DNA of 64,000 bases from Butyricimonas faecihominis (GTDB taxonomy: Bacteria > Bacteroidota > Bacteroidia > Bacteroidales > Marinifilaceae). How positions within the stretch are numbered: the stretch's first letter is position 1; each line of letters opens with the position of its first letter. The stretch covers positions 4,407,880-4,471,879 of the forward strand of contig NZ_AP028155.1 of assembly GCF_033096445.1 (NCBI RefSeq). Direction: 5' to 3'. The position numbers were made by a program, and so were the translations under genes. This document shows, piece after piece, positions 43,141 to 52,517 of the stretch. The notes beneath the pieces were generated by a model. It did no database searches, was not told where the DNA came from, and saw nothing but the letters and a program-made list of their open reading frames with translations.

Positions 43141-44754
43141 ATGAAAATGAAAAATATAATATTACTCTCGTTCATTTTCTTTTTGATGTCATGTTATGAC
43201 GACAAGGGGAATTATGATTATCGCGAGATGGCAGAGATTAAAATTGAGAATTTGCCTGAGACACTTGAAATTCTTGGTGGTATAGAGCATATTGTTGCCC
43301 AACCGAAGGTGACTTCTTCATTGGAAGGAGAGATTAAGGATGGAAATCCTAATTTTGAGTTTTCTTATAAGTTGGAGAAAAAGGGGGGAAGTCAATTGTA
43401 TGATGAGGCATGGGTAGATTTGAATCCATCTAAATCGTTGAAATTGGATACGTTAATTTCAATCCCGTCGGGAAATTATGTCGTGTGGTTTGCGGTAAAA
43501 GATAAGCGTTCTTCTATCGAGTATTCTACAACTTTTGATGTGAAAGTGACTTCCTCTACGTATGAAGGTTGGTTAGTATTGTGTAACGAGGGTGAAGAAA
43601 AGCGTGTGCGGATGGATATGATTTCCGTGATTTCGGCAGATCGGATTGAGCCCGCTTATGATTTGTTGTCTTTGTTGGGACTTCCCGATTTGAAGAAAGC
43701 CACAAAGATTGGATTCTATCCGGCCCCTGTTCAAACGGGAGATGTTATTTATCTAATGTCGGAAGAAGGCACTTACAAACTTGACCAAAATACTTTCGAG
43801 ACAAGTGATATGTATAACATTTACACGACAGATTTTATCGTGGCACCAAGTGATCCGGATGAAAATATTATAGAATACATGCCCTTGGCAAACATGGGCC
43901 CTCCTACGGCACGTGCTATTTTTGCCGTTTCAAATAAAGGGAATGTCTATGCTTTGGTAACGGCTGCGGGGGCGGCTTTTGAGATGCCAATTAATACTTC
44001 TGTTCGTGGAAAGTCCCCGGAATATCGTGTAGCCCCGTACGTTGGTATAAGTATGGTTCGCTACCCGGGGAACAGTACTGCGGCCCTGTTCTATGATATA
44101 GATAATAAACGTTTTGTGGGTTGGAGTTTCAAGAGTCCTACAACCAATGACATAAACCAGATATTGACACCTGTTCCTAATCCGGAAGTCGGAAAATTGT
44201 TTGATTTTAAAACCGGAATGGATTTAGTTTATATGGAGGGGACTAGCTACTCGAATGGTTTGGTATATGCCATATTGCAAAACGCTTCCGGGAAACGGGT
44301 TATATATGGGATTAACATGAGCGGAGCGGGTTTCGTGCAAGAGAGTATATACGAAAATTTGAACGCTCCCGATTTTGATAAAGCGACAGTGTTTGCATTC
44401 CATTCACAGTTCCCTTATATGTTCTATGGTGTGGAAAACAAGGTGTACTTGCATAATTTGGGTACTAATATAACTTATGAAATGACAAATATCGGATTGA
44501 GTGCCAATGAGGAAGTGACCATGTTGAAGTTTAATTTGTATCATAATAACTATTGGTGGCCTGAACCCACTGAAGAATTTATGGCTCGTCAGTATGAGTT
44601 GATGGTGGGTACTTATGATAATCGTGTTAGCGGTGTGGATGGTGGAAAGTTAGGGTTTTATAAAGTGGATGGAGCTAATAATTCGATAACAAAACGAGTG
44701 GAATATTCCGGTTTCGCTCGGATAAAAGACGTCCGGTACAGGGAAAGACGTTAA
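43141..44754 (+). CDS. PKD-like family lipoprotein, locus 1
   Basis: A 537-residue lipoprotein with lipobox FLMSC (Cys18) followed by YDDKGNYDYREM, a fixed start of the PKD-like family that follows DUF4843 genes. Residues about 35-150 form one or two PKD/Ig-like beta domains. The rest (about 155-537) shows repeated hydrophobic strands with Gly turns that look like a beta-propeller. It is the last gene of locus 1 and is followed by a strong terminator. Probably a surface-exposed partner of SusC/SusD. Its ligand is unknown. Confidence 0.82.
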   Translation: MKMKNIILLSFIFFLMSCYDDKGNYDYREMAEIKIENLPETLEILGGIEHIVAQPKVTSSLEGEIKDGNPNFEFSYKLEKKGGSQLYDEAWVDLNPSKSLKLDTLISIPSGNYVVWFAVKDKRSSIEYSTTFDVKVTSSTYEGWLVLCNEGEEKRVRMDMISVISADRIEPAYDLLSLLGLPDLKKATKIGFYPAPVQTGDVIYLMSEEGTYKLDQNTFETSDMYNIYTTDFIVAPSDPDENIIEYMPLANMGPPTARAIFAVSNKGNVYALVTAAGAAFEMPINTSVRGKSPEYRVAPYVGISMVRYPGNSTAALFYDIDNKRFVGWSFKSPTTNDINQILTPVPNPEVGKLFDFKTGMDLVYMEGTSYSNGLVYAILQNASGKRVIYGINMSGAGFVQESIYENLNAPDFDKATVFAFHSQFPYMFYGVENKVYLHNLGTNITYEMTNIGLSANEEVTMLKFNLYHNNYWWPEPTEEFMARQYELMVGTYDNRVSGVDGGKLGFYKVDGANNSITKRVEYSGFARIKDVRYRERR

Positions 44755-44816
44755 ATAAGTTTAATTATACTTGTGGGAAGTACAAATTAGATGTATTAGT
44801 TTGTGGCGATTTTTGA

Positions 44817-44845
44817 GAGCGGAAGGAATTTCGTTCCTTCCGCTC
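44817..44845 (+). terminator. Terminator at the end of locus 1
   Basis: A perfect 12-bp stem, GAGCGGAAGGAA with its complement, closes a 5-nt loop (TTTCG). It lies 62 bp after the last gene. Confidence 0.82.
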
Positions 44846-45379
44846 AATTGTTAATATCACGATTACCGTGGATACTCGAATACAGATCTTTTAGCGACCG
44901 GGAGGTACGGTGTGGCTCCACTGTAACTCGATGATCCCTTTTTGCGACATTTGGATATATAGACTCAACTTGGGAGAGATTATAATGGAAATGAGTATCC
45001 AGTGTGTATAAAATGAATGTTAATACGTTATGAATGAATAAAGTGAATGAATTTCTAATATTCACGAGAAAGTTGAATCTATTTGTTAATCAGTTACAAT
45101 AATTATTACATTACTGATCGTTTCTAGTGAGAACTCGAAGAAGAAAGGTGGAGATATAGTGGAAAAACTACCTTTTTCTCGTGGATCATTCAGAGCTTAA
45201 ACATCCCGTTATGGATGAACAACGTTTGAGTTTCGAATGAGCATAAAGTAACGGGTATTATTTGGAATTTATCTGTTCTTTATTTGGAATATATTTGTGT
45301 ATAAATCCTGCGTTAAATATTTATTTTATTTACACACTTTTGGGGGACACTATCAATTCTGGTTTAAACATGGTTTAAA
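44846..45379. other. Intergenic region without a gene
   Basis: About 530 bp between the locus 1 terminator and the tRNA-derived repeat. A 73-codon frame on the minus strand has no family features. An 11-bp tandem duplication (GGTTTAAACAT, twice) lies at 45361-45382. I see no RNA gene or promoter that I can support. Confidence 0.6.
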
Positions 45380-45499
45380 CATTTGGTCCAAACACCCTCA
45401 AAACAGACAAAAAGAAAAGAGAGTCACTTTGTAACGCTCTTTTTTTTCAGTGGTTTCGCTTGGGCTTAAACCAAGGACCCCCTGATTATGAGTCGGTGG
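45380..45499. repeat. Left direct repeat derived from the tRNA 3' region (attL-like)
   Basis: About 120 bp match the region at 62069-62186, including the sequence CCAAACACCCTCAAAACAGA and the downstream A-rich tract, and then the 3' half of the tRNA. The match ends sharply in the tRNA anticodon arm, after GATTATGAGTC. The two copies are in the same orientation and lie 16.7 kb apart, as expected for site-specific insertion at a tRNA 3' end or for a segmental duplication. Confidence 0.8.
45450..45495 (-). pseudogene. tRNA(CAU) remnant, 3' half
   Basis: On the minus strand this holds the anticodon loop side and T arm of the tRNA at 62140-62213. The block from CCAAGGACCCCCTGATTATG to the T loop is nearly identical, but the acceptor end is altered (GGTTTCGC for GGTCCCAC on the plus strand). 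The D arm and 5' acceptor are missing. It cannot be a working tRNA. Confidence 0.8.
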
Positions 45500-45529
45500 T
45501 TCGTTATTGTTGTTGCTAATTTTTGTTTA

Positions 45530-45572
45530 GGAATTTATATACGAGTTTACTGTAAACTCGTATATAAGTTCC
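45530..45572. repeat. 43-bp near-perfect palindrome
   Basis: Two 21-bp arms, with TATATACGAGTTTAC as the inner part, differ at one position and have a single base at the centre. It lies 52 bp after the stop codon of the locus 2 sigma gene and could act as its terminator, although no T run follows on that strand. It could also be a cruciform-forming element. Confidence 0.75.
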
Positions 45573-45623
45573 ATATTTTATTCTTTGCTGACACAGTTTA
45601 ATTTACATCCTCTTATATTGCGT

Positions 45624-46220
45624 TTAAGTGAGTAATGCGAGAAACCATTGTACGTTACGAAGACGTTTGCGTAAAATTTGATACGCCTTTAATTTTGTGG
45701 ATTTGACTGTATTTACGGTAATATTTAATTTTTGAGCAATTTCGAGGTTCGAGTCTCCGTTTAATGTCATAATAACCATCTTTTGTGCTTGTCTGGGAAG
45801 TGTCCCGATGGCTTGGTGGATTAATGCATCGACTTCTTCTTCCAGAATATATTCCTGTTCTTCCTCTTGTGATGCGGTTGTCAATAGTTGGATAGCGTGC
45901 TTTTGTTTTATTTGTTCATGTTTTAGATGGTCCAGACAAGCGTTGCGGGTACTCGTGTACAGGTAATTTCTTATCTCGGTAATGACATTGAATGTAAGCC
46001 TTTTTTCCCATACGTTTAAAAAACAATCCTGCACGATATCTTCAGCAATATCGTTGTCCTTTACAAAGCGCCACGCAAATGATCTGACAGGAAGATAATA
46101 TTTTTTGAATATCTCCTTGAATACCCTTTCATCACCGGAGTGTAACTTTATTATGAAATTATTATTTGACAAATTAAAATAATGTGTGTGTTCAATAACC
46201 GTGCGCTTAACAAAAAACAA
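45624..46220 (-). CDS. ECF RNA polymerase sigma-70 factor, locus 2
   Basis: An ECF sigma factor of up to 198 residues. Region 2 reads SFAWRFVKDNDIAEDIVQDC (about residues 47-66), and region 4 shows NGDSNLEIAQKLNITVNTVK. No ATG opens the frame before region 1: the first usable codons are TTG at 46220 and an internal TTG 16 codons later. The true start is therefore uncertain, though ATG is the rule in this window. It is divergent from the fecR of locus 2, unlike locus 1, where the two genes run in the same direction. The partner of this sigma should be that FecR. Confidence 0.85.
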   Translation of the reverse strand: MFFVKRTVIEHTHYFNLSNNNFIIKLHSGDERVFKEIFKKYYLPVRSFAWRFVKDNDIAEDIVQDCFLNVWEKRLTFNVITEIRNYLYTSTRNACLDHLKHEQIKQKHAIQLLTTASQEEEQEYILEEEVDALIHQAIGTLPRQAQKMVIMTLNGDSNLEIAQKLNITVNTVKSTKLKAYQILRKRLRNVQWFLALLT

Positions 46221-46327
46221 AAATATGATTTTGTTGAGTTAAAACCCAAAAATACGATTGTTTTATAGAAAAAAGTCATATTTTAAATATTTTTAAATCA
46301 CACTTGGAGGCTATATAGTCGTTCTAT

Positions 46328-47488
46328 ATGCAAAAATATAATGATATGTTTGATCAAATTGATATAGAAACACTGATATTGAAATACCTTCAAGGAAAAT
46401 TGGCAGAGGAGGAGAAAAGGCAATTGGATGAATGGTTGAAGGACGATAGGAATAAAAAACTTTTTTCTAGGTTAGTGAATAAGCAGAGGATATTGGTGAA
46501 GATGGAACGTTTGGATGAGTATGATTGGGAAAAAAGTTGGAAAGTAATGGAAAAAAAGCTGCATGAAAGGAAAAAGTTCTCGTGGAAATATTGGGGTATG
46601 GTTGCGTCATTGTTAGGGATCGTGTTGCTTGGAACTTGGGTGTTTATGGAAAAAAATGAAAAAAAATCTCCCGTGGTTGTTATGCGAGGTGTTGAACCGG
46701 GAGGGGTATTTGCAGAGTTAGTTCTTCCCGATGGAAAAATTGTAGAATTGAATAAGGATAGCAACAATCTGTTTTTGGGAGAGAGTGGTAAGGTATTGAG
46801 GAATGAGAATGGCGTGTTATTTTTAACACAAGATTCGGTCCAGTTGCAAAAGGTGGGCTATAGCGAGATCAGAACACCAAGGGGCGGGGAGTATCAAGTG
46901 GTGTTGCCGGATAATTCGATCGTTTGGTTGAATGCTGATTCGAAGTTACGTTTCCCGTTGACTTTTTCTGGAAAAGAACGTAGAGTGTTTGCCAGTGGCG
47001 AGCTTTATTTTCAAGTTGCCAAGGATTCTCTTTCACCTTTCCGGATTGAGGTTGAGGGATTGTACGAGGTTGAAGTGCTTGGGACGGAATTTAATGTCCG
47101 GGCTTATTCTGATTTACCTTCGGCAACGACATTGGTGGACGGGCGTGTTTTGATTCGGGATAAAGGGACAAAAGTCGTATTGAAACCAGGCGAACAAGCT
47201 GTAAAAGGGAAGCATGGTGAAGTGGTGGTACGAGAGGTGGATGTCGCTCCTTATATTGCCTGGAAACAGGGATATTTCCTTTTTGAGGATGAACGTTTGG
47301 AAGATATTTTGAACGAGTTGGCCCGTTGGTATGATGTGAATATATTTTTTGAAAATTCGTCTGTACGGGAGGAGCGTTTCTCCGTGGATATGCCTCGGCA
47401 TGAAAGTTTTGAAGAGGTTCTTCGTTTGATAGAACAAACGAGATCGATACAAATTGAAATTGAAGGAAATAATGTTTTTGTGAAATAA
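46328..47488 (+). CDS. FecR family anti-sigma factor, locus 2
   Basis: A 386-residue anti-sigma factor, exactly the length of the locus 1 paralogue. It has a cytoplasmic N-terminal region, one membrane segment at about residues 85-103 (YWGMVASLLGIVLLGTWVF), the periplasmic FecR domain (IRTPRGGEYQVVLPDNSIVW, ELYFQVAKDSLSPFRIEVEG, VLGTEFNVRAY) and a C-terminal DUF4974 domain. The start at 46328 is used; a second ATG lies 18 bp later. Its sigma partner is divergent at 45624-46220. susC follows after two hairpins. Confidence 0.92.
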   Translation: MQKYNDMFDQIDIETLILKYLQGKLAEEEKRQLDEWLKDDRNKKLFSRLVNKQRILVKMERLDEYDWEKSWKVMEKKLHERKKFSWKYWGMVASLLGIVLLGTWVFMEKNEKKSPVVVMRGVEPGGVFAELVLPDGKIVELNKDSNNLFLGESGKVLRNENGVLFLTQDSVQLQKVGYSEIRTPRGGEYQVVLPDNSIVWLNADSKLRFPLTFSGKERRVFASGELYFQVAKDSLSPFRIEVEGLYEVEVLGTEFNVRAYSDLPSATTLVDGRVLIRDKGTKVVLKPGEQAVKGKHGEVVVREVDVAPYIAWKQGYFLFEDERLEDILNELARWYDVNIFFENSSVREERFSVDMPRHESFEEVLRLIEQTRSIQIEIEGNNVFVK

Positions 47489-47493
47489 TAAAT

Positions 47494-47541
47494 ATGTCGA
47501 ACGTCTGGCAACGTTCGACATGTTAAAGTGCCTGGCAGCAC
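47494..47541 (+). terminator. Two hairpins between fecR and susC, locus 2
   Basis: ATGTCGAACGT / ACGTTCGACAT (47494-47504 and 47511-47521) and GTGC / GCAC (47528-47531 and 47538-47541) each enclose the same six-base loop CTGGCA. The position matches the terminator of locus 1. No T run follows, so an mRNA-processing or stability role is as likely as termination. Confidence 0.6.
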
Positions 47542-47571
47542 ATTGGTATAATTTAAAATTGAAACAAAGGT

Positions 47572-50500
47572 ATGAAAAAAAACAATGAAGAGGGACTGTT
47601 TCGACAGGTCCGACCTAAAATTTTATTGATTATGAAATTGACAACTGTTTTTTTGTTGATGTCGTTTTTATCCGTTTCTGCGGCAACTTTAGGACAACGG
47701 GCCACAATAAAAGTTACGAATGTGACATTGAAGTCTGTTTTTAAGGAGGTCAAACAGAAGATGGGGTATACGTTTGTTTATAATGAACATGATGTAAATC
47801 AAGTGGGAAAAGTGACTTTGGACATTACAACGAGTGATGTGAAACAAGTACTCGACGAATGTTTGAAGAACACGGCTTTGGGATATTACATTCAAGGTGA
47901 TGTCGTGGTGATACAGACACGGGCGGAACAGATTATACGGGATGCGGAGAAGGAATCGTTTAAAATAACCGGTTTGGTACAGGATAAAAAGAAAGAGGCT
48001 TTACCCGGTGTTACGGTTTTACTGAAGGGAACGACTATCGGGGTGGCAACGGATAAAGATGGAAAATTCTCCCTTGAAGTGCCTCAAATGGATAGTGTCG
48101 TGTTGGTTTTTTCTTTCGTTGGTATGAAAGATAAAGAGATCGCGATAAAAAAATTGGAGAAAGAGATGAAACCGTTGACCGTGGTGATGGAAGAAGCTGA
48201 AGAGGAGTTGTCTGAAGTCGTGGTAACCGGTATGTTTAACCGGAGAAAAGAAGGTTTTACAGGATCGGCTGTTTCCGTGAAAGGGGAGGATTTAAAGAAA
48301 ATCAGCACGACGAATATTGCGAAGGCTTTGGCCGCGATAGATCCTTCTTTTAGGATTATGGAGGATGTGTTGAACGGGTCGAATCCCAATCGCTTGCCTG
48401 ATTTGCGTATGCGAGGACAAGCCACGTTGCCCGGTGGCAGTAATGCCGGGACTTCGGCCGAAATGGTGACTTTGCAAGGAGAATATGACACTTATCCTAA
48501 TAAGCCGTTGCTGATCATGGACGGCTTTGAAATAGATTTGCAGACGATGGTCGATATGGATCCCGATCGGGTGGAATCAATAACCTTGTTGAAGGATGCT
48601 GCCGCCACGGCTATTTATGGTTCTCGTGCCGCAAACGGGGTGATAGTCATTGAATCTAAAGTTCCGAAGGAAGGGCGTTTGTGGGTAACTTACGGGGGAA
48701 ATCTTCGCGTGGAAATCCCAGATCTGTCAGACTACAACTTGATGAATGCGGAAGAGAAATTGAGAGCGGAAGTTTTGGCCGGTATGTACGAGGGTAACGG
48801 TAGTATTGAGGTCTTGCAAAATTATCAAGACAAATTGAGAGAGGTGAAGCGAGGCGTGGATACCTATTGGTTGGATAAGCCGTTGCGTACCTCCGTTCAA
48901 CAACGTCATACCGTGACTTTGGAGGGCGGTGACCGGGCATTGCGTTATCGTTTGTATGTTGGGTATAACCATACACCGGGTGTGATGAAAGGGAGCAAAA
49001 GGGATGTGATGACCGGATCTTTGGATTTACAATACCGTTTTAATAAAGTGTTGTTGAAGAATAGCATCACGATTGACAATACCGTGGGAGACGAGTCTCC
49101 TTGGGGAAGTTTTAGTGAATATACCAAGTTGAATCCTTATTTACGGCCTTACGGGGAAAACGGGGAAATTTTAAAACGTTTGGATAATTTCGTGATATTT
49201 GCCAACGCGGCCGGCCGTACAACGGATTATGCCAACCCGATGTATAATGCTACTTTGAATACAAAGAATAGAACAACAAGTTTTTCCGTGAGAAATTTGT
49301 TTAGCGTGGAATACAATCCTAACAGTGATTTGCGTTTGATCGGTTCTTTTTCTCTTTCCAAGGGGAATGGTAAAACGGACGTTTTCAGACCCGCCCAGCA
49401 TACTGCTTTCGAGGGAATTGCGGATCCTACAAAACGGGGAGATTTCCGGCGTACCCAACAGGAGAATTTTCAGTACTCTCTAGACTTGACGGCGAGTTAT
49501 AATAAGTTGTTGGGTGAAGTACATTATGTTACCGCCAATGCCCGTATGTCTGTACAGGAGAGTAAAGATGAAAGTTATGGGGCTCATGTAACGGGTTTCC
49601 CGAATGAAAATATGGATGGAATTTTGTTCGGTAAGGAATATGATGAAAAGATGACCGGTTCCGAGAACACGTCGCGTTTGATTGGTTGGGCCGGAAGTTT
49701 CGGGTATTCTTATGCTTACAAGTACTCGGCTGATTTCAGTATCCGTTTGGATGGTTCTTCCCAATTCGGTAAAGATAATCGTTTTGCACCTTTCTGGGCT
49801 GCGGGGGTTCGTTGGGATGTGAAAAAGGAGAACTTCATGTCGAGGGTGGATTTTATTTCGGAATTTGTATTGAGAGCTTCTTACGGGGTTACCGGTACAC
49901 AGGGGTTTGCGCCTTACCAGTCAAGGGAGTTGTATAGTTATGGAGCTTTGCTTCATCCTTATCTCGCTTCTGACGGAACCGGGGTGGAACTTGTTGCGAT
50001 GCCGAATGAAAAATTGAAATGGCAACAGACTGATACTTGGAATATCGGTTTGGAATTGGGGCTTTTAAACGGACGGATTACTGCCCGTGCGGAGTATTTC
50101 CAGAAATTGACCAAAAATTCGCTGACTCAGATAACGTTGGCTCCTTCACTGGGTTTTAATTCTTATCCGGAGAATATGGGTACCTTGGAAAATAAAGGTG
50201 TCGAGTTGAATTTTGCTTTTATTCCTTATCAAAATACGGCAAAATCGGCGTATTGGACAATTTCTCTCAACGGTTCTCATAACACGGACAAGTTGAAGAA
50301 AATTTCCGAGGCGTTGCGCCATATGAACGAGGAAAATTACAACAAACAGGAGGATAGTCCGCTTCCGCATTACGAAGAGGGAGAGTCTATCAACCGTATC
50401 TGGGCTGTTAGATCGTTAGGTATTGATCCGATGACAGGTGAAGAGATATTGTTGAAGAGAAATGGCAAGATGACCGGGGAATACGATGTGGTGGATTTGG

Positions 50501-50988
50501 TTCCTTGTGGTACGACAGAGCCGAAATGGCAGGGAAATATCAATTCCTCTTTTGCTTACAAGGGATTCGGAGTCGACGTGAGTATGGCGTATAAATTCGG
50601 AGGACAGGTTTATAATCAAACTTTGGTAGATAAGGTGGAGAATGCGGATTTAATGCGTAATGCCGATAAACGGGTGTTGGATTTGCGTTGGATGAAAGTG
50701 GGTGATACGGCGAAGTTTAAAGGAATGAATACGGGAATTAATGGAGCCGGGACTAAAGCGACTTCGCGTTTCGTCATGGATGAGAATACTTTCCAGATGA
50801 CTTCTATTGCTTTAAGTTATCGTATGGACCGGACGAACACGAAATTCTTGGAACGCTGGGGATTGAGTTCCGTGAAATTCGCTTTTAACATGGAGGATCT
50901 GTTTTACCTTTCTTCCGTGAAGCAGGAACGGGGAACTGATTACCCCTTTGCCCGGCGGTTTTCGTTTTCTCTAAATGTTGCATTCTAA
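47572..50988 (+). CDS. SusC/RagA family TonB-linked outer membrane transporter, locus 2
   Basis: A 1138-residue TonB-dependent transporter. It has a signal region (residues 1-45), an STN domain with TLKSVFKEVKQKMGYTFVYN (about 60-80), and a regulatory-like domain (ITGLVQDKKKEALPGVTVLL). The plug contains LSEVVVTGMFNRRKEGFTGS and a barrel ending in FSLNVAF. It is clearly a paralogue of locus 1 SusC. It lies 15 bp upstream of susD. The STN domain indicates FecR-mediated self-induction. Confidence 0.95.
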   Translation: MKKNNEEGLFRQVRPKILLIMKLTTVFLLMSFLSVSAATLGQRATIKVTNVTLKSVFKEVKQKMGYTFVYNEHDVNQVGKVTLDITTSDVKQVLDECLKNTALGYYIQGDVVVIQTRAEQIIRDAEKESFKITGLVQDKKKEALPGVTVLLKGTTIGVATDKDGKFSLEVPQMDSVVLVFSFVGMKDKEIAIKKLEKEMKPLTVVMEEAEEELSEVVVTGMFNRRKEGFTGSAVSVKGEDLKKISTTNIAKALAAIDPSFRIMEDVLNGSNPNRLPDLRMRGQATLPGGSNAGTSAEMVTLQGEYDTYPNKPLLIMDGFEIDLQTMVDMDPDRVESITLLKDAAATAIYGSRAANGVIVIESKVPKEGRLWVTYGGNLRVEIPDLSDYNLMNAEEKLRAEVLAGMYEGNGSIEVLQNYQDKLREVKRGVDTYWLDKPLRTSVQQRHTVTLEGGDRALRYRLYVGYNHTPGVMKGSKRDVMTGSLDLQYRFNKVLLKNSITIDNTVGDESPWGSFSEYTKLNPYLRPYGENGEILKRLDNFVIFANAAGRTTDYANPMYNATLNTKNRTTSFSVRNLFSVEYNPNSDLRLIGSFSLSKGNGKTDVFRPAQHTAFEGIADPTKRGDFRRTQQENFQYSLDLTASYNKLLGEVHYVTANARMSVQESKDESYGAHVTGFPNENMDGILFGKEYDEKMTGSENTSRLIGWAGSFGYSYAYKYSADFSIRLDGSSQFGKDNRFAPFWAAGVRWDVKKENFMSRVDFISEFVLRASYGVTGTQGFAPYQSRELYSYGALLHPYLASDGTGVELVAMPNEKLKWQQTDTWNIGLELGLLNGRITARAEYFQKLTKNSLTQITLAPSLGFNSYPENMGTLENKGVELNFAFIPYQNTAKSAYWTISLNGSHNTDKLKKISEALRHMNEENYNKQEDSPLPHYEEGESINRIWAVRSLGIDPMTGEEILLKRNGKMTGEYDVVDLVPCGTTEPKWQGNINSSFAYKGFGVDVSMAYKFGGQVYNQTLVDKVENADLMRNADKRVLDLRWMKVGDTAKFKGMNTGINGAGTKATSRFVMDENTFQMTSIALSYRMDRTNTKFLERWGLSSVKFAFNMEDLFYLSSVKQERGTDYPFARRFSFSLNVAF

Positions 50989-51003
50989 TTAAAATTTTGA
51001 GAT

Positions 51004-52506
51004 ATGAAAAAGAAAATATATATATTGTTATTAGGAATTGTGACCGGCTTGACGGCTTGTTCCGATTGGCTGGATGTACAACCCAAAACATCTATCCCGG
51101 GTGATGACCTGTTCGAGAGTGAGGCGGGGTTCAAGGATGTATTGACCGGTTTTTATCTGAAAATGGGACAAACAAGTTTGTATGCCGAAAATTTAACTTA
51201 CGGTTATCTGGAAGTGATGTCGGGGAATTATGATTATTATCCCGATGTGGTATTGAAGGATATATACGATTATGATAATACATGGTTATCCGAGAAGGAT
51301 AATATTTACGGGTCGATGTATAATATAATTGCTAATATTAATAATTTTTTGAAGTATATCGACAAGAATCGTTCTGTGATTAAAACGGGGAAATATTACG
51401 AGTTGATGAAAGGAGAAGCCTTGGGATTGCGAGCTTTTTTGCATTTTGATTTATTGAGACTCTTCGGTCCCGTGTATAGCGAGAATCCGACGGGGAAGGC
51501 TATCCCTTACAGGGTATCGTTTGATCTGAAAGCAACTCCTGTGTTACCGGCCGATCAGGTTATAACGTATGTGTTGAAGGATTTGCACGAGGCTGATTCT
51601 TTGCTGGAAGTTTCAGATAGCAAGAGTTTTAAGATTCCCAACACGTATGATAAGGATTACAATGCTTTCGAGAGTTCACGCCAGTTACGGATGAATGTCT
51701 ATGCCGTGAGGGCCATGTTGGCACGGGTATATCTGTATAAAGGGGATGCAGACAGCAAGGCTAAGGCGTTGACTTACGCCCGCGAGGTGGTGGAAAGCGA
51801 TTATTTCGGTTTGCATGAAGATAATTCCAATCCGGTATTGTTTGGTGAGCATATTTTCGGCTTGAATGTTTACGAGTTGGACAAGTTGTTGGAAGAGGAT
51901 GGTAAATATAAGACGCAAATCCCCGAGGGGCAACTATCCGAGGCGTATTATATCTTGCGGACAAAAGAGAATTTTGATGAACAATATGAAACCGGAAGCA
52001 GGGGATCCTTCGATATTCGGGCAAATACAGCCGCTTTTAAGAATGTGTCCGGGGATGGAGATAAAAGGTATAAACTTTGTTTGAAATATGATCAGTCTAA
52101 GTATACTTCCAATTCTTCTCAGTATAGTGGGAAAAATGTGTTGCCCTTGATCCGCCTGCCTGAAATGTATTATATCATAGCGGAATGCGAGACGGATAAG
52201 GAAAAGAGCGCGGAGGCGTTGAATACGGTAATGTGGGCAAGGGGAATTTCCTATGAGGATGGGGTGGTCGCGGATGACGCATACGATCGGTTGGATACGA
52301 GACCCGATTACGATCAGGCCCACACGAAACGAGTTAATGAACTTATGAAGGAATACCGGAAAGAATTCTTTTCTGAAGGACAGTTATTCTACTTCTATAA
52401 ACGTCATAATTATAGGACATTTCCTTATTGTGTCAAGGAAAATATGGCAGGTTTCTACCAATGGCCGTTACCGGACAACGAAATAATTTTTGGCAATAAC
52501 AATTAA
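51004..52506 (+). CDS. SusD/RagB family surface lipoprotein, locus 2
   Basis: A 500-residue SusD lipoprotein with lipobox LTAC (Cys19) followed by SDWLDVQPKTS. The core motif LGLRAFLHFDLLRLFGPVYS and the late LIRLPEMYYIIAECETDKEK match the SusD family. It has the same length class and domain order as the locus 1 SusD. It should bind the locus 2 substrate and cap the SusC channel. Confidence 0.94.
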   Translation: MKKKIYILLLGIVTGLTACSDWLDVQPKTSIPGDDLFESEAGFKDVLTGFYLKMGQTSLYAENLTYGYLEVMSGNYDYYPDVVLKDIYDYDNTWLSEKDNIYGSMYNIIANINNFLKYIDKNRSVIKTGKYYELMKGEALGLRAFLHFDLLRLFGPVYSENPTGKAIPYRVSFDLKATPVLPADQVITYVLKDLHEADSLLEVSDSKSFKIPNTYDKDYNAFESSRQLRMNVYAVRAMLARVYLYKGDADSKAKALTYAREVVESDYFGLHEDNSNPVLFGEHIFGLNVYELDKLLEEDGKYKTQIPEGQLSEAYYILRTKENFDEQYETGSRGSFDIRANTAAFKNVSGDGDKRYKLCLKYDQSKYTSNSSQYSGKNVLPLIRLPEMYYIIAECETDKEKSAEALNTVMWARGISYEDGVVADDAYDRLDTRPDYDQAHTKRVNELMKEYRKEFFSEGQLFYFYKRHNYRTFPYCVKENMAGFYQWPLPDNEIIFGNNN

Positions 52507-52517
52507 ATTCGACAAAG

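Noticed and set aside
44844-45065. 73-codon minus-strand frame in the gap between loci
   Set aside because: No signal peptide, domain or promoter; the composition is that of noncoding AT-rich DNA.
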